From: Laburnicola sp. R22_1
Lineage: Eukaryota > Ascomycota > Dothideomycetes > Pleosporales > Didymosphaeriaceae
DNA length: 64,000 bases
Direction: 5' to 3'
Assembly (NCBI GenBank): GCA_014281115.1
Contig: JACONQ010000019.1
Span: 1,302,001-1,366,000, forward strand
A model generated the notes under the pieces. That model saw nothing but the letters and a program-made list of their open reading frames with translations, did no database searches and was not told the DNA's origin. The position numbers and the translations under genes are program-made. Of this stretch, positions 1-10,412 are shown one piece after another (position 1 is the first letter of the stretch; every line of letters starts with the position of its first letter).

Positions 1-1365
1 AAAAAGAACATGCCGTTCGAACGCTTCCCAACCCCCTCGACTACACCGGTTATTTCCTCTTCTTCCCCTCACTGATGGCTGGACCTGCGTTTGATTACTG
101 TGACTACGCCCGCTACATAAGCACTACCATGTTTACCCTCCCACCTGGGACTGATCCGTCAAAAGCACCCCCAACGCGCAAGAAGCGCAAGATCCCTCGC
201 AGTGGCACGCCAGCTACCATCAAAGCTATCGTTGGAACTGTCTGGGTCTTGGCTTTCATGAAATTCTCCGCGTGGTACAACGTAGACTTTTACCTGGGAG
301 ACGAGTTCATGAAGCATGGTTTCCTCCGCCGCGTCTGGCTGGTGTATATGCTAGGACTTACGGTACGCATGAAGTACTACGGAGTATGGAGTCTTGCCGA
401 GGGTGCGTGTATCCTGTCGGGTATTGGCTACAATGGTCTCGACCCCGCAACCGGCCGAGCCAAGTGGGATCGCCTCACCAACATCCGTCCCGTGGAGATC
501 GAATTTGCGCAGAATACTCGCGCATATCTGGGCGGTTGGAACATAAACACCAATCACTGGCTACGAAACTACATGTACCTGAGAGTCACACCCAAGGGAA
601 AGAAACCAGGCTTCCGCGCTACATTGGCGACGTTCGTTACCAGTGCCTTCTGGCACGGCTTCTATCCCGGGTACTACATGGCTTTCGTGCTTGCCTCACT
701 ACTTCAAACAATAGCGAAAAGTACGTCAACGCTTGAGCATGACGTGGTTAAATACTAACATCATCACAGATGCACGCCGCTTGATACGGCCGCTCTTTAT
801 GACGCCTGACGGCAAGGAACCCCTCCCCTCGAAGAGATACTACGACATTTTTACCATAGTCCTCACCCAAATGGTCTTTGGCTACACCGCCGTACCCTTC
901 ATTCTACTGTCTTTCAGCAGCACCATGATTGTCTGGTCCCGAGTCTACTTCTTCACGCTCATCGGTGTGGCCGCTTCATTTGCGCTCTTCTCCCGTGCTC
1001 TCCCGTTCCGCAAGCAACTCATTCAGATGCAAGCCGCTCGTCAACCCCTCGCTACCAAGGAAAACATCGAGAAAGTAGCAAAGGAAGAAGTCGAGCAGGA
1101 TCTTAAGAGGAGGCAATCGGCCATGTCGGTGAGTAGCGATGCATCGAGTGTCAGGAGGGCGCCTACGCTGGGCATCGCGGACGATCCAGAGGCAGAGATT
1201 GAGGATATTGTTAGAGAGGTGCGGATGGAGATTGAAGAGAGGAGAAGGAGGGGGAGTCTGATGCAGGGATTCGATGTCAAGAAGGCGGTGCAGCAAAAGA
1301 TTAAAGAGTTCCAAAAGAAATCATCGCAGGCGGGCGCGTTGGGTGGGGTCGGTGGTTTGAAGTGA
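1..1365 (+). CDS. ALE1: MBOAT lysophospholipid acyltransferase (5' end outside window)
   Basis: The frame is open from the first base, so the N-terminus lies upstream of the window. Two exons are visible, 1-720 and 770-1365. The 49-nt intron 721-769 has a GTACGT donor, TACTAAC branch point (753-759) and CAG acceptor, and joins in phase 1. The visible protein begins with the family stretch ending in FFPSLMAGPAFDYCDY, followed by hydrophobic segments. The MBOAT catalytic histidine is in SAFWHGFYPGYY (His codon 654-656), and NTNHWLRNYMYLRV precedes it. The C-terminus is a hydrophilic, Arg/Glu-rich tail ending GGVGGLK, as in fungal Ale1/Slc4-type enzymes. The family acylates lysophospholipids in the ER membrane (Lands cycle). 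Assignment to MBOAT is firm; the exact substrate and the ALE1 symbol are by family resemblance. Confidence 0.88.
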
Positions 1366-2104
1366 GGGTGGAGTAACGGTACGTGACGTACAACGTACTT
1401 CCTACAGTAAAGGACAAAATTCTCACCCCGTGTTACCCAGGACGGGTAATGCGAAAGCCAAAGGTACTCAAACTGTTGTCCTGCGGCTGTACCGTACAAG
1501 AGTGGACTGTGAGACTATTCATTGTGCATTTCTTTCGCACTTCTTGGTCGACATCTTGTTTGTGTTCTGAAGTTAGGCTTTCATGCGACGGTAGCAATAG
1601 GCTGTGAAGGCGCTTTACCATGTCCGACCGTAGGAACAAACATCACCAAGGCGGAAAACTTTACGATGGAGCCGCATACTCCGTGGCACGTCGCGCCTAG
1701 CGCCTACGAGGAGTCGGATGTGTTCCATCCCATCATCGCTCACATCCGTTTCAGTTTGCCGTTATTTAATTAATGTCATGGGTGTTGCAATATAGCCGGC
1801 TGATTCGGTTTACGTTTCCTATCGAAACAGCAAACCCCACAAATAGGAGCTAACCTAGGAACCCAATTCCAAACGACATGCCACCTCTTTATACAACTTC
1901 GATATGAATACACCCAATGTAGTCAAGGTTCGGTAGTTTCGCAAGGTCACGCGCCCAGTACCGGGCTTCGTGCAACCTGCATGTCAAATGGCCAAGGCGC
2001 ATTCCAATTTCTGGCCGGGCTTTTGGTATAAAGCAGTCGTGGGCAAAGAAGTTTGTAGTGGTCAACAAGAACTTACACAGGTTTTTGAGCTCTATACCAA
2101 AAGG
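1366..2104. other. intergenic, no gene seen
   Basis: This is normal-composition sequence between the acyltransferase stop and the AA9 start. Short open frames here lack splice context or a recognisable domain. It presumably holds the 3' UTR of the first gene and the promoter of the second; I see no clear TATA box or repeat. Confidence 0.6.
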
Positions 2105-3002
2105 ATGAAGGTCACGTTTGCGGCTGTTGCTGGCTTTGCCGCTACGGTTATGGGCCATGGGTTCGTCACCAGCTTTTCGACTGATGGCAAATGGAACCAG
2201 GGCTTTTTGTGTACGTCATCTATCTGCATCTCCCTTCCTTCTCTGAAGTTCCTTCGTATACCCAAAGACGAAATTCAAATTCTAACTTCAACAGTGGACT
2301 ACTACTACCAAAAAGTCAACACCGGCTCCTTCCCCAACATCGCCGCCTGGTACGCCGAGAACCTCGACTCGGGCTTCGTCGCCCCAAACCAATACAACAC
2401 CGCCGACATCAACTGCCACAAAAACTCCGCGCCGGGCGCGACCACCGCGACCGTCAAAGCCGGCGGCAGCATCACGTTCACGTGGGGTCCCGGCCCGGGC
2501 GCGTGGCCGCACCCATACGGCCCCATCCTAGGCTACGTCGCCGCGTGCAACGGCGACTGCTCCAAAGTGAGCAAGACGTCGCTCCGATGGATCAAGATCC
2601 AAGCCGAAGGCATCGACTACGCGTCGCAAGTGTGGGCGTCGCAGAAGTTGATTGACCAAGGGGGGAAGTGGACGATGACGGTGCCCGCGTCGCTGAAGCC
2701 AGGAAACTACGTCTTTAGACATGAAATTATCGCGTACGTTCACCTCACTCCCCGCCTCCGATGCGTTGGACAGACGGTAAATACTAACGCGGGGCAGCCT
2801 GCACGGCGCTGTCTCCCAAAATGGCGCCCAGAATTACCCCCAGTGCTTCAACATTGCTGTTACGGGGTCGGGGACTAAGACGCTGCCGGCTGGGACGCCG
2901 GGCACGGCGCTGTATAAGCCGAATGATAAGGGCATTTTGATGAATCCGTATACCAAGATTACGAGTTACGCCATGCCTGGGCCGACGCTTTGGACTGGTT
3001 AG
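2105..3002 (+). CDS. AA9 lytic polysaccharide monooxygenase (former GH61), secreted
   Basis: The three exons are 2105-2210, 2295-2733 and 2798-3002, giving 249 aa. Intron 1 (84 nt) has a GTACGT donor and ACAG acceptor. Intron 2 (64 nt) has GTACGT, TACTAAC at 2782-2788 and GGCAG. Intron 1 is a multiple of three, so the frame reads through it. The signal peptide is residues 1-17, with predicted cleavage just before His18 (MG|HGFVTSF), which becomes the N-terminal His of the copper brace. The second copper His is about residue 108 in WPHPYGPILGYVAAC. The axial Tyr is about residue 195 in AQNYPQCFNI, after the conserved RHEIIALHGA. There is no CBM1; the protein ends soon after the catalytic domain. 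The family oxidatively cleaves cellulose or related glucans outside the cell. Which carbon is oxidised cannot be judged here. Confidence 0.93.
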
Positions 3003-3742
3003 GTTGAACTGGGGTTGAGGAGGGTGGGGAAGGGAGGGGATCGAGTAGCTTGTTGGGTATTCGATAAGTTTTTGAGATGGTATAGCTGTGTATGTGTGTG
3101 CGATGTATTGTTTCTACGGGACGGGAAGTGCATTCCTACATGCAGTTGCCAGATCAGTCACGTGGTTAAATTTAGAATATTGGTATTAAAATTAATCTTA
3201 ACTAAAAAGTAAAATACTAACTACTAGTTTTATATATATATTTAAGCGCTTTTTTATAATTACTTTTTTACGCTCTTTTTAATTGCTACTAAGTAGGGGG
3301 CTCTACTTTTTTTATTATATTATTTAAGATAAAAGCCTTTGTCGTTCTACCCCTAGGTACTAGTAGTTAATTTAACAACACATATAAAAATAGTCTAGTA
3401 GCGTGTAATACTAATTATTAGTATTACTTAATAAGATAAATATACTAGTATAGTTAGTACGCTTATCGTAGCTAACTTATTCATAGATATAATTTAGAGT
3501 GGCATATATGTCTCTTGCAAACTCCAGGCTTTGCCGCAAGTTGGCTGGCTCGTTCTAAGAAGGGCTAAGAACCGTAAGCAAGTCATACCACGTAAGTAAT
3601 TACGCGCCCAGGCGCTCCTCTACAGCACAGCAGCTTCCTGGTCCGCATTACAATAGCAGGATGCACAACAGCGAGCGCCACGCTCTTTGTTCGTGCTTTT
3701 CCGCTAATTCTCGACTTCTTGCACTCTTTTACCCTCATCAAC
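3003..3742. other. intergenic with a small AT-rich island
   Basis: After the AA9 stop there is about 160 bp of ordinary sequence. An AT-rich island then runs from about 3165 to 3490, rich in TAATA and TATATA words and with little coding potential. Its centre (3225-3365) is an antisense copy of a repeat that recurs near 37.2, 47.1, 47.5 and 63.8 kb. Ordinary composition returns by about 3500, upstream of the hemerythrin-like gene. Confidence 0.7.
3225..3365 (-). repeat. dispersed AT-rich repeat, copy 1
   Basis: This region holds, in reverse complement, the diagnostic words CTTTTATCTTAAATAA, AGAGCCCC and CTTAGTAATTAAAAA found in the copies at 37190-37440, 47085-47300, 47445-47710 and 63740-63870. 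A short (TA)n run lies at its edge, as in other copies. There is no coding potential. It is probably a RIP-degraded non-autonomous element or a fragment of one; the class is unknown. Confidence 0.65.
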
Positions 3743-4687
3743 ATGGCCTCGAAGTTTGCAGACGGACCTTTGGCACTCCTCGCAACGCCGCATAACACAC
3801 AGGCAAGGTACAAGACCAGCTTCGTTGCCATGTCTCCATTTCCTAAACGCGTACAGACCGACGCATTTACCATGGACGTGTCACATATGGCAGTCGTCCA
3901 CAATGTTATCCTTCGCGGCTACAACAGCATCTACAAACAAGCGCCCCGAATTCACGAGCATCATTTTAGCGACTTTCTCGGCTATTGTACTGCCTGGGTG
4001 GAAATGGTCGTCGGTCATCACCGCAGTGAAGAGGCCGTCCTTTTCCCTATGCTCGCTGAGGGTGCTGGCGTTCCAGGGCTCATGGACACTGATAAGGATG
4101 AGCACGGTAAGCATTCCACAGATCGAGCATGTCACCTTTTTGGCCTTTTCTCAGCTGGCGGGTAGAGGCTTTCTATGGCTGTCTAGACGAAGTCAAGAAG
4201 TATCTAGCCGAATGTACCGCTGTCGCTGATCCGTCAACCATTTTTGATGGTGCGCGGGTCGTGGCCCTAATGGAGAACTTTGGAGAAGCACTTCATTCGC
4301 ATCTGAGAAACGAGCCACCACATATTGCCTCGCTCTGCGAATACCCTGCCATCAACTTGGAACCCATCCGAAAAGCAACTGAGAAGGACTCTATGGATCG
4401 CACGAGCCCCGTCTACCCTCCTGCCCATGTTGTGGTACAATCACGATGTTGACTTCGACGGCGGTTACTGGAGCGGCTTTCCTGGGCTGGCAGCTCCGAT
4501 GAAGTGGGTCATGGTCAATGTATTTGGTTGGTGGAGAAGCAATTGGTGGCGTTTCGGCAGCGTGGATCAACATGGGAAGCTTACACCCCACACAGCTTTC
4601 CCTTACAGCGTTGTACCGTATACCAAAAGGTCTGCGATGTTTCTCGTCCTGCTTACACCCCTTCTCGCCCTCCGAGAGGATTACTAG
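3743..4687 (+). pseudogene. hemerythrin-like domain protein, apparent 1-nt frameshift
   Basis: Exon 1 is 3743-4106. Intron 4107-4165 (59 nt, GTAAGC...TAG) joins in phase 1 to give DKDEHEAFYGCLDEVKKYL. The protein has the His/Glu/Asp-rich four-helix pattern of hemerythrin-like domains: VSHMAVVHNVILRGYN, VVGHHRSEEAVLFPML, DEHEAFYG and EALHSHLRNEPPHI, likely a di-iron site. After TEKDSMDRTSPVY (about 4418) the frame runs to an early stop. The shifted frame continues with family-like sequence, LWYNHDVDFDGGYW and MKWVMVNVFGWWRSNWW, to a stop at 4687. No GT-AG pair fits that switch, so I infer a one-base indel near 4410-4425. A sequencing error or an unusual intron is possible. The function of fungal members is poorly defined. 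Confidence 0.72.
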
Positions 4688-6153
4688 CAAGGATGAAAAC
4701 GGACGGCAGTTAGCCATTGACAATTTTTGATATAGGTGGCGTAGCTTGACTTAAGATGCGGTCAATGCGTACGCGTTTTTACAGGTCATGGCCGAAGAAG
4801 GAAACTTGCCCGCCATCAGTGGATGGTCATTAATCAGAAATGTCAAATCCATTCAAGTTGGTAGCCGATAATAGGACAAGCGCCACTTGCGACATTGGTT
4901 GGACATTGTCGTATATAAATGAAGCCCTTTCTAGGATCTTTCAACGTGGTATTAGGGGACACGTATTTTTTATTTTGGCATTTGGGTCTTCTAATGCCCT
5001 TCACTCTTCTGGGCGCACCTTTACCTGTGACTCCTCAACTAGAATATCTAGCCGCGAAGCTTCGGAGACGCCGCACGATATCTGGCTTTGGCGCGGGTGC
5101 AAGGAGGTGTGTGAGAACTCAAGGCTATGTATAAATGGTTATGTTGAGGGTATTCTATACATTCTCGTAGCACTGTGTGCTAGGTACTGGGTTTTAGTGC
5201 CTCCTGTTTTACTCTCTCTGTGAATGGTAGGGACTCGAACTTGGTTAGAATCTCCACACGACGACGATCTTCAATACATTCTGGTAGTGATATGATTGTA
5301 TGACAGTTCAGGAGGATGAATTGCGCTGATTTAACTCGACTTGAAGCTTTTAATGACACCTCACAAGTGCGCAATGCATCCTCCCTATTCTATAAACCAC
5401 ACCTACGAATCTTCAAAATCTTAACCTAGAAAATATAACACTGATTTGATGCCAGGAAGTCTTCTAATAAACAACACCCACCCATAATAGTGGAGCGATC
5501 CCCGCATACGGAAGCTAAACTTCCTCCTAATATACTACCTAAGCGCCATGTCTAACAGCTATATTACCTTCTTTATCTCTAGCCTGATCGCGAATCCACT
5601 TTGTTTCGAGGATCTCCATGGGCACTTTAACACCACGCTCCTACATATGGAGGTGCCGTTGTTGTAGCCCATCCTCCCTATTCCATCACCGCCTTCTTCC
5701 CCGCGCCGTGGCCCTCCAACAATTTCGGGCGTCGAGCGGGTATCATATTAAAGAATCTGGCCACAGCTACTAGCTTTATTAGCTAATAACCTAGTAAACC
5801 ACTATCACCAGGCGTATTTCTACCCATGTACCTAAACTTAGGATCCAGTTCATTAATTAATTCATTAATATTATCCCATCATCAGCAGTACGTCTAGAGC
5901 TTGCACATCCTTGACAAAGAGCCCTTTCAGCACATTCTTGAACAATCGACTTTCTACTTCGTCGTTTGCATAACATAAGATCGACCTGAACATCCTACAG
6001 CCTCCTCAGCATCGGCACCTCCCAGTCCCAGCACCTCCCCATAGCAATATTTCCACTCTCCTATCCCGTCATTCATACAACCCATCTCGGTCATTGTCTA
6101 CCCCAAGCCTAACTCCCCCAGGTTCACCAGCCCTTCCCTTCCCAACTCCAACC
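4688..6153. other. intergenic, no gene seen; contains one repeat copy
   Basis: About 1.46 kb without a supportable gene. Short open frames near 4840-5223 are of low quality. About 5110-5300 is related to a block at about 36930-37100 (listed separately). From about 5400 the sequence becomes AT-richer but not strongly RIP-like. Confidence 0.6.
5110..5300 (-). repeat. dispersed repeat with Pol III B-box-like word
   Basis: This stretch shares words such as GTGCTAGGTACT, TTTTAGTGCC, TGTTTTACTC and GTTAGAATCT, in the same order, with 36930-37100, where many C and G positions have become T or A. On the minus strand it contains AGTTCGAGTCC, close to the B-box consensus GGTTCGANTCC of tRNA-type promoters. 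I could not fold a tRNA around it. A tRNA-derived SINE is possible but unproven. Confidence 0.5.
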
Positions 6154-6363
6154 TCACAAACGCACAATCCGACATCCCTGGCCAGTCCCCTCTGTCGAAC
6201 AACCCTGTTCCCAATAGAACACCCCAGTTTCAGGGTCATGCCCGTGTTCCCGCTGGAGGAAAGCGGCGAGCCTTGGGGAGAGGGGTTCCATTTCTCGTTG
6301 TCGGCGCTCTCGGGCGATGCGTTCATGTTTGCGGTTGAGGGGGGAGGAGAGGCAGGAGCCCAT
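6154..6363 (-). CDS. small hypothetical protein with N-myristoylation-like start
   Basis: This single-exon frame of 69 aa starts MGSCLSSPLNRKHERI, a good match to an N-myristoylation signal (Gly2, Ser near position 6) with an adjacent Cys4 that could be palmitoylated. It continues with a basic, Arg-rich helix-like stretch (IARERRQREME) and RLAAFLQREHGHDPETGVFYWEQG. No enzyme domain is visible. The C-terminal part after FYWEQG looks less protein-like, so an unrecognised intron or a shorter end is possible. The start is only 55 bp from the target duplication of the adjacent hAT element, which may have displaced its promoter. I do not recognise the family. Confidence 0.45.
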   Translation of the reverse strand: MGSCLSSPLNRKHERIARERRQREMEPLSPRLAAFLQREHGHDPETGVFYWEQGCSTEGTGQGCRIVRL

Positions 6364-6425
6364 GGGTGTGGTGGGTGGTGTAGATGTGGTTCTTAGTGGT
6401 GTAATTCTTATTACTGTGTCTGGGT

Positions 6426-6600
6426 CAGACTTGCTACCAGTCAGTCTATTCAGTTCGAACTGACTGAACTGACTGAATCTTGGCAGTCAGTTCAGTCAGT
6501 CTTCGTTCCGTCCGGATATCAGTTCAGTCAGTCTGGAGGCCTCTGGATATTAGTTTAGTTAGTCTAGAGACCTCTAGACTAACTAAACTGACTGAATTAG
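6426..6600. repeat. left terminal and subterminal repeats of the hAT element
   Basis: The TIR is followed by at least six GT/CA-rich words of the form CAGTTCAGTCAGT or its complement ACTGACTGAACTG. Some are arranged as palindromes around GGAGGCCTCTGG and AGAGACCTCTAGA. Subterminal arrays of this kind are known binding sites for hAT transposases. The third palindrome copy (TTAGTTTAGTTAG) looks like a C-to-T mutated version. Confidence 0.8.
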
Positions 6601-7619
6601 ACTGAATTTAAAGCTGTGTTTTGCAGTTACGATAGCAACTTCTAGTGTTGCTTAGAACACGGTTTGTTGATGCAACTAAGCTAGGCGCTAGGCTTAAATA
6701 GGAAGGCACTAGTCCTGTATAGGTCAAATATAATCCCTAAGCCAATTAGGCTCTGCTAATTGCGCTACAGCTATATGGCCGCCTTAACGCGTCGCGCCCG
6801 CTCCAGCAACCTGATGCGATAACACTCTCGCCGCTAGATATTTTAGTATACTTTATATCTACTCCTTTGAACTTAAGCCTCCGCCGCTTTATTAAACGCG
6901 ATAAGTACAGTTCTCCTCTACTATCGCTATCGAACACGCCCACTACTAGGGATACCGCAAGCGAGGCTTAGCCCAATAAGCCTGTGGCAATACATGCGGA
7001 CTTACCTAACAACAACAACTATTACGTTAGGCTTAATTTTAAGCGCGTGCTGTACCTGAAGCGACGCTAAGCAGAGCGCAGTTGCGGCGTAGTAAGAAGC
7101 TAGATCTACTGCCATGGCTAGGGTGTATAGCACCGCAAGCACAAGAAGAATTATTAGCTTTGCTAGATCTGCCACAAGCAACAGCAGTAATAGGAGGCCT
7201 ACTACAAGGCTGATAGCACTACAAACGCCAGTCGACACCTCTTAAGCAATAGGCCTGGGCACTTACTTGGACCTAACGGACCTATACTAATTGCTAGCTG
7301 AAAGGGCAATATTATGGGCGCGCTCGCAAAATTACAAGTCTATATAATGAGGTCTAGAGGTGTAGAGGTCTCCTAGGAGGTTGCTAATAAGATAGCGGCA
7401 AGCTTTTCATCCTCTTAGTTTTAAGACGCCCTAAAGGACTGGGTAATTGCTAACAACCAGAGCCTACGCGTAATAGAGAGTCCGCAGTTTCGAAATATAA
7501 TTGCGGCCGCAAGTCCCCTAGCAGAAGCCCTTCTTTGGCGTAGCCACTAGACGCTCTGTAATTATATTATTGCTAAGTATAACGCATACGTACTCGCTGT
7601 TACCGCCTACCTTCGCGAA

Positions 7620-9337
7620 GCCTAGTCGCTTATACATGTTTCCTTTGACAACTGGACCTTAATTGGCAGATAGTACGCTTTTACTAGCCTCTGCGTACAT
7701 TACCTTAACGGCGAGGGCAAGCTAGTTAACCACTTGCTTGGGTTGCCTAAGCTTTATAGGGCGCACACTGGCAATAATATTGCCTTAGTAGCGGCGACAA
7801 TATTGTGGCTATTTGGTGTTAACAACACAAGCGTTGGATACTTTGTGCTTAATAACGCAAGCAACAATAATACTATAGTTAAGTCTTTAGTAGAGGAGTT
7901 TAACTTTACTATAAGCGAGCGGCGGCTGCGCTGCTGCTGCCACATCCTTAACCTAGGCGCGTAGTTAGTAATTTGGGGTAAAGATTATAGCGCGTACGAG
8001 AACGACGCCGCTTACCTTAATAATAAGGAGAAGTACATAAATAAGTGGCGTAAGTACAGCCCTATTGGCGTCCTTTTTAACGTAATCGCGTCTATCTGCA
8101 CGCCGCAAACTCGACAGCTATTAGAGCGCCTGCAGCATAATGAGGCAGAGGCAATAGGCGTTATAGCTAACATCTGGCAACTTGTTAAGCCTGTTAAGAC
8201 GCGCTAGAATAGCTATTTCAACACTTTTGTGCGCGCAGCTAAGCTACATAGTCCTATTAATAGCTATATTAAGTTTAAACTTAAGGAGCATAGCGCCGCA
8301 ATAGCACCATTACAACGCTAAAAGAACCGCGAGCAGCTGCCTACTACGCAGCCGCGACTATATGTACGCAAGGGCGGCCTAAGCAGCAAGGACTAGGCAA
8401 CAATTATAGAGTATATTCAACTCCTTAAGCCATTTACAGAAGCTACACGGCTGCTTAAAGGCCGCGGCTAACACGGCCGCCATAACGCTATATGGGAGGT
8501 TTTAGTAACGTTTAAATGGCTTCGTAACTAGCTTAAGGCTCTTAAAGACCGCCTTAAGGACATTAATTACAAAGATCCTAACGCGCCCAAAAACCATCTT
8601 ATTACGCACGTTAACCTTGCGCACAGTAAGCTTGCTAAGTACTACAAAAAATTCGATAACGCGCCTGTTTACTACGCCGCTACAGTCCTCCACCCGCACT
8701 ATAAGAACCACCTTGCGGCGCTCTAGAAGGTGCCTAACACCCATATTACCGCCTGCGACGGCGTCCACTATTGCGACAGCTGGCTTAATAATAACTATTA
8801 GGTGTTCTTGCGAATATGGCAGGAGCGGAGCAACGCTGCAGTCAACATAGCTAACGCAATAACACCGCCGCAAAAGAAGCCCCAGCTAGGGCTGTCAGTA
8901 TCGCGATTAGCCTTTCTGCAGTTGTCAATTAAGACCAATCTGTGGTAGGTAGAGGCAAGTCTAAAGGAGGATAAATATAAGATCTAGAGGCGGCAACTAG
9001 CGTTAGCTAAAGAGGATCAGCTGTCGCTTAACCCGCTGCTCTATTAGGAGTTAGTTGCTAGACAATTTCTAGTACTTTCTAAGTTTGCCATTAATATACT
9101 CACAATACCAGCGTTAGCAGCAGACTGCGAGCGGACATTTAGCGAGCTTAGCGACATATTAGGCACGCGGAGACTCTATATAAAGCCAGAGCTTGTTATA
9201 GCTTTACAGAGTTTAAAGAGCTAGAAGAGGCTTGGTATACAGCCAGCAACCACGTCTACTTATAGGCCAGCACGTGTACTATTAAAAGAAGAAATTTCAA
9301 AAATACAAGAGCAGCTGTCCCAGTTCGACATTAGTTA
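7620..9337 (+). pseudogene. hAT transposase relic
   Basis: Reading the plus strand through stops gives consecutive hAT landmarks. HVSFDNWT is near 7640. VGYFVLNNASNNNT and RRLRCCCHILNL lie near 7830-7960 and correspond to the catalytic-core D-N-A-S/T-N-N and R-C-x-x-H-x-L-N-L motifs. Near 9080-9190 is the C-terminal dimerisation block with TIPALAADCERTFSEL and the following LGTRRLYIKPELV. Several stops are TAG where the family has Trp, for example in K-S-[W]-K-R, as expected from G-to-A change of TGG. No intact frame longer than about 76 codons remains. Confidence 0.88.
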
Positions 9338-9344
9338 ACCTAAT

Positions 9345-9525
9345 TTAGGTTAGTCCAGTTCAGTCCAGTCAGTCCGCAGCAGCAGCAAGTTCAGTTCAGT
9401 TCAGTCAGTTTTAATGTACCTAAAAAGTCTTGGCAGTCAGTTCAGTCCAGTTCAGTGACCTTCAAACATCAGTTCAGTCAGTCCGGAGCCCTCCGGACTG
9501 ACTGAACTGACTGATAGCAAGTCTG
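9345..9525. repeat. right terminal and subterminal repeats of the hAT element
   Basis: The mirror of the left end: TTCAGTCCAGTTCAGT-type words at 9353-9475, a palindrome around CCGGAGCCCTCCGG at 9481-9496, and the TIR ending GATAGCAAGTCTG at 9525. Its palindrome is less mutated than the third one on the left end. Confidence 0.8.
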
Positions 9526-9533
9526 GTCTGGGT

Positions 9534-9990
9534 ATTGGGTGCTCAGGGGTTCTTATGTCTATCTTAGTAGGTAGTAGACGTGCGTATAGCGAGAGAAGAG
9601 TGGTGCTTAGGAAATAGATCCAGTGCATTGTTGCCTGGTATGATACTTGTACTAGGTTCTGTGAATTCCTTGATTTGCTTTTCAATGGAATGATAGGTGG
9701 GGGGTGTTTGGTATTGAGTTGTGGGATTGAATGTAGTGCTGTAGGGTGTACACAATGCATGTGAAGTAACACCCAAGGTGCGCGAAGTTTGTCTCTACAT
9801 GTGAAGTAACACCGCAACATATCTCCTTCCTACCTTCCCTAAAAAAGTTAAAACCTCAAAGCAGAAACTACGACAACAAAATAAGACAAAAATCTTACCA
9901 GCTTTCTCCCACGTCTTCCAACATCGCCAGTCTTAAAAAAACCACCTCATCCTCTCTCCCTACCTAAAAACACTCAAAACACTCAACCAA
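9534..9990. other. intergenic / promoter of the following small gene
   Basis: There is no supportable gene. A minus-strand open frame spans 9452-9820, but it runs across the transposon end and has no recognisable domain. The last 150 bp before the ATG at 9991 are C/A-rich and pyrimidine-rich on the coding strand, as is common just upstream of ascomycete genes. Confidence 0.5.
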
Positions 9991-10412
9991 ATGGGGTACG
10001 TAACCCCCTTTCCCCCACCACACCGCACCACACCCACCTAACCCTCCCCAACAGCAGCACCCTCACCACCCTAACCTCCCGCCCCAACCTCTCCCGCCAA
10101 AACAACACCATAATCAACACGCGCACCGGCAAAAAAGTCGCCACTTACAGCCCACCCCCATCAGCCTCGCACTCCAGCTCCCAGCAAGATCCATACACCG
10201 CGCCACATGTACGCAGCCCCCCAGCTGTATCCAGTCCCCGGCACCCACCAACGCAATTCGCAACTCCCCCAACGGGCAAACTAGGCGGTGAGAAGCACCG
10301 CAATGTCGACGGGTATCCTACGGATGATCCGCGGTTTTTTAGAAAGCGGACGGGGGCGAGGGGAGCGGGGATGCCGGGGTTGTCGCCTAGTGAGGCGAGG
10401 AGGAAGGGGTGA
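9991..10412 (+). CDS. small hypothetical protein, two exons, 120 aa
   Basis: Exon 1 is only five bases (ATG GG, 9991-9995). Intron 9996-10054 (59 nt) has a GTACGT donor, a CTAAC-like branch point (CCTAACC) and an ACAG acceptor. Exon 2 is 10055-10412. The joined frame is open for 121 codons including stop and starts MGSTLTTLTSRPNLSRQN. It is Pro/Ser/Gln-rich in the middle and ends with a charged block, LGGEKHRNVDGYPTDDPRFF then RKRTGARGAG and PSEARRKG. Clean splice signals, an open frame and a distinctive C-terminus support a real gene. No function is recognised; the MGST start could be myristoylated. An alternative acceptor at 10057 (CAGCAG) would remove one Ser. Confidence 0.62.

Larger units (their letters stand above)
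6426..9525 (+). mobile_element. hAT DNA transposon, decayed, 3,100 bp
   Basis: The element is flanked by an exact 8-bp direct repeat GTCTGGGT (6418-6425 and 9526-9533), the hallmark hAT target duplication. Terminal inverted repeats are CAGACTTGCTACCAGTCAGT on the left and the same with one mismatch (TATC for TACC) in reverse complement on the right. Both ends carry many CAGTTCAGTCAGT subterminal repeats. Inside is a plus-strand hAT transposase relic broken by stops. The element no longer encodes a full transposase, so it could move only in trans. Classification is firm from TSD, TIR and protein motifs together. Confidence 0.93.

Noticed and set aside
5210..5280. Possible tRNA gene on the minus strand from the GTTCGAGTCC word
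   Set aside because: No pairing acceptor stem or A box at the right spacing. Kept only as a repeat with a B-box-like word.
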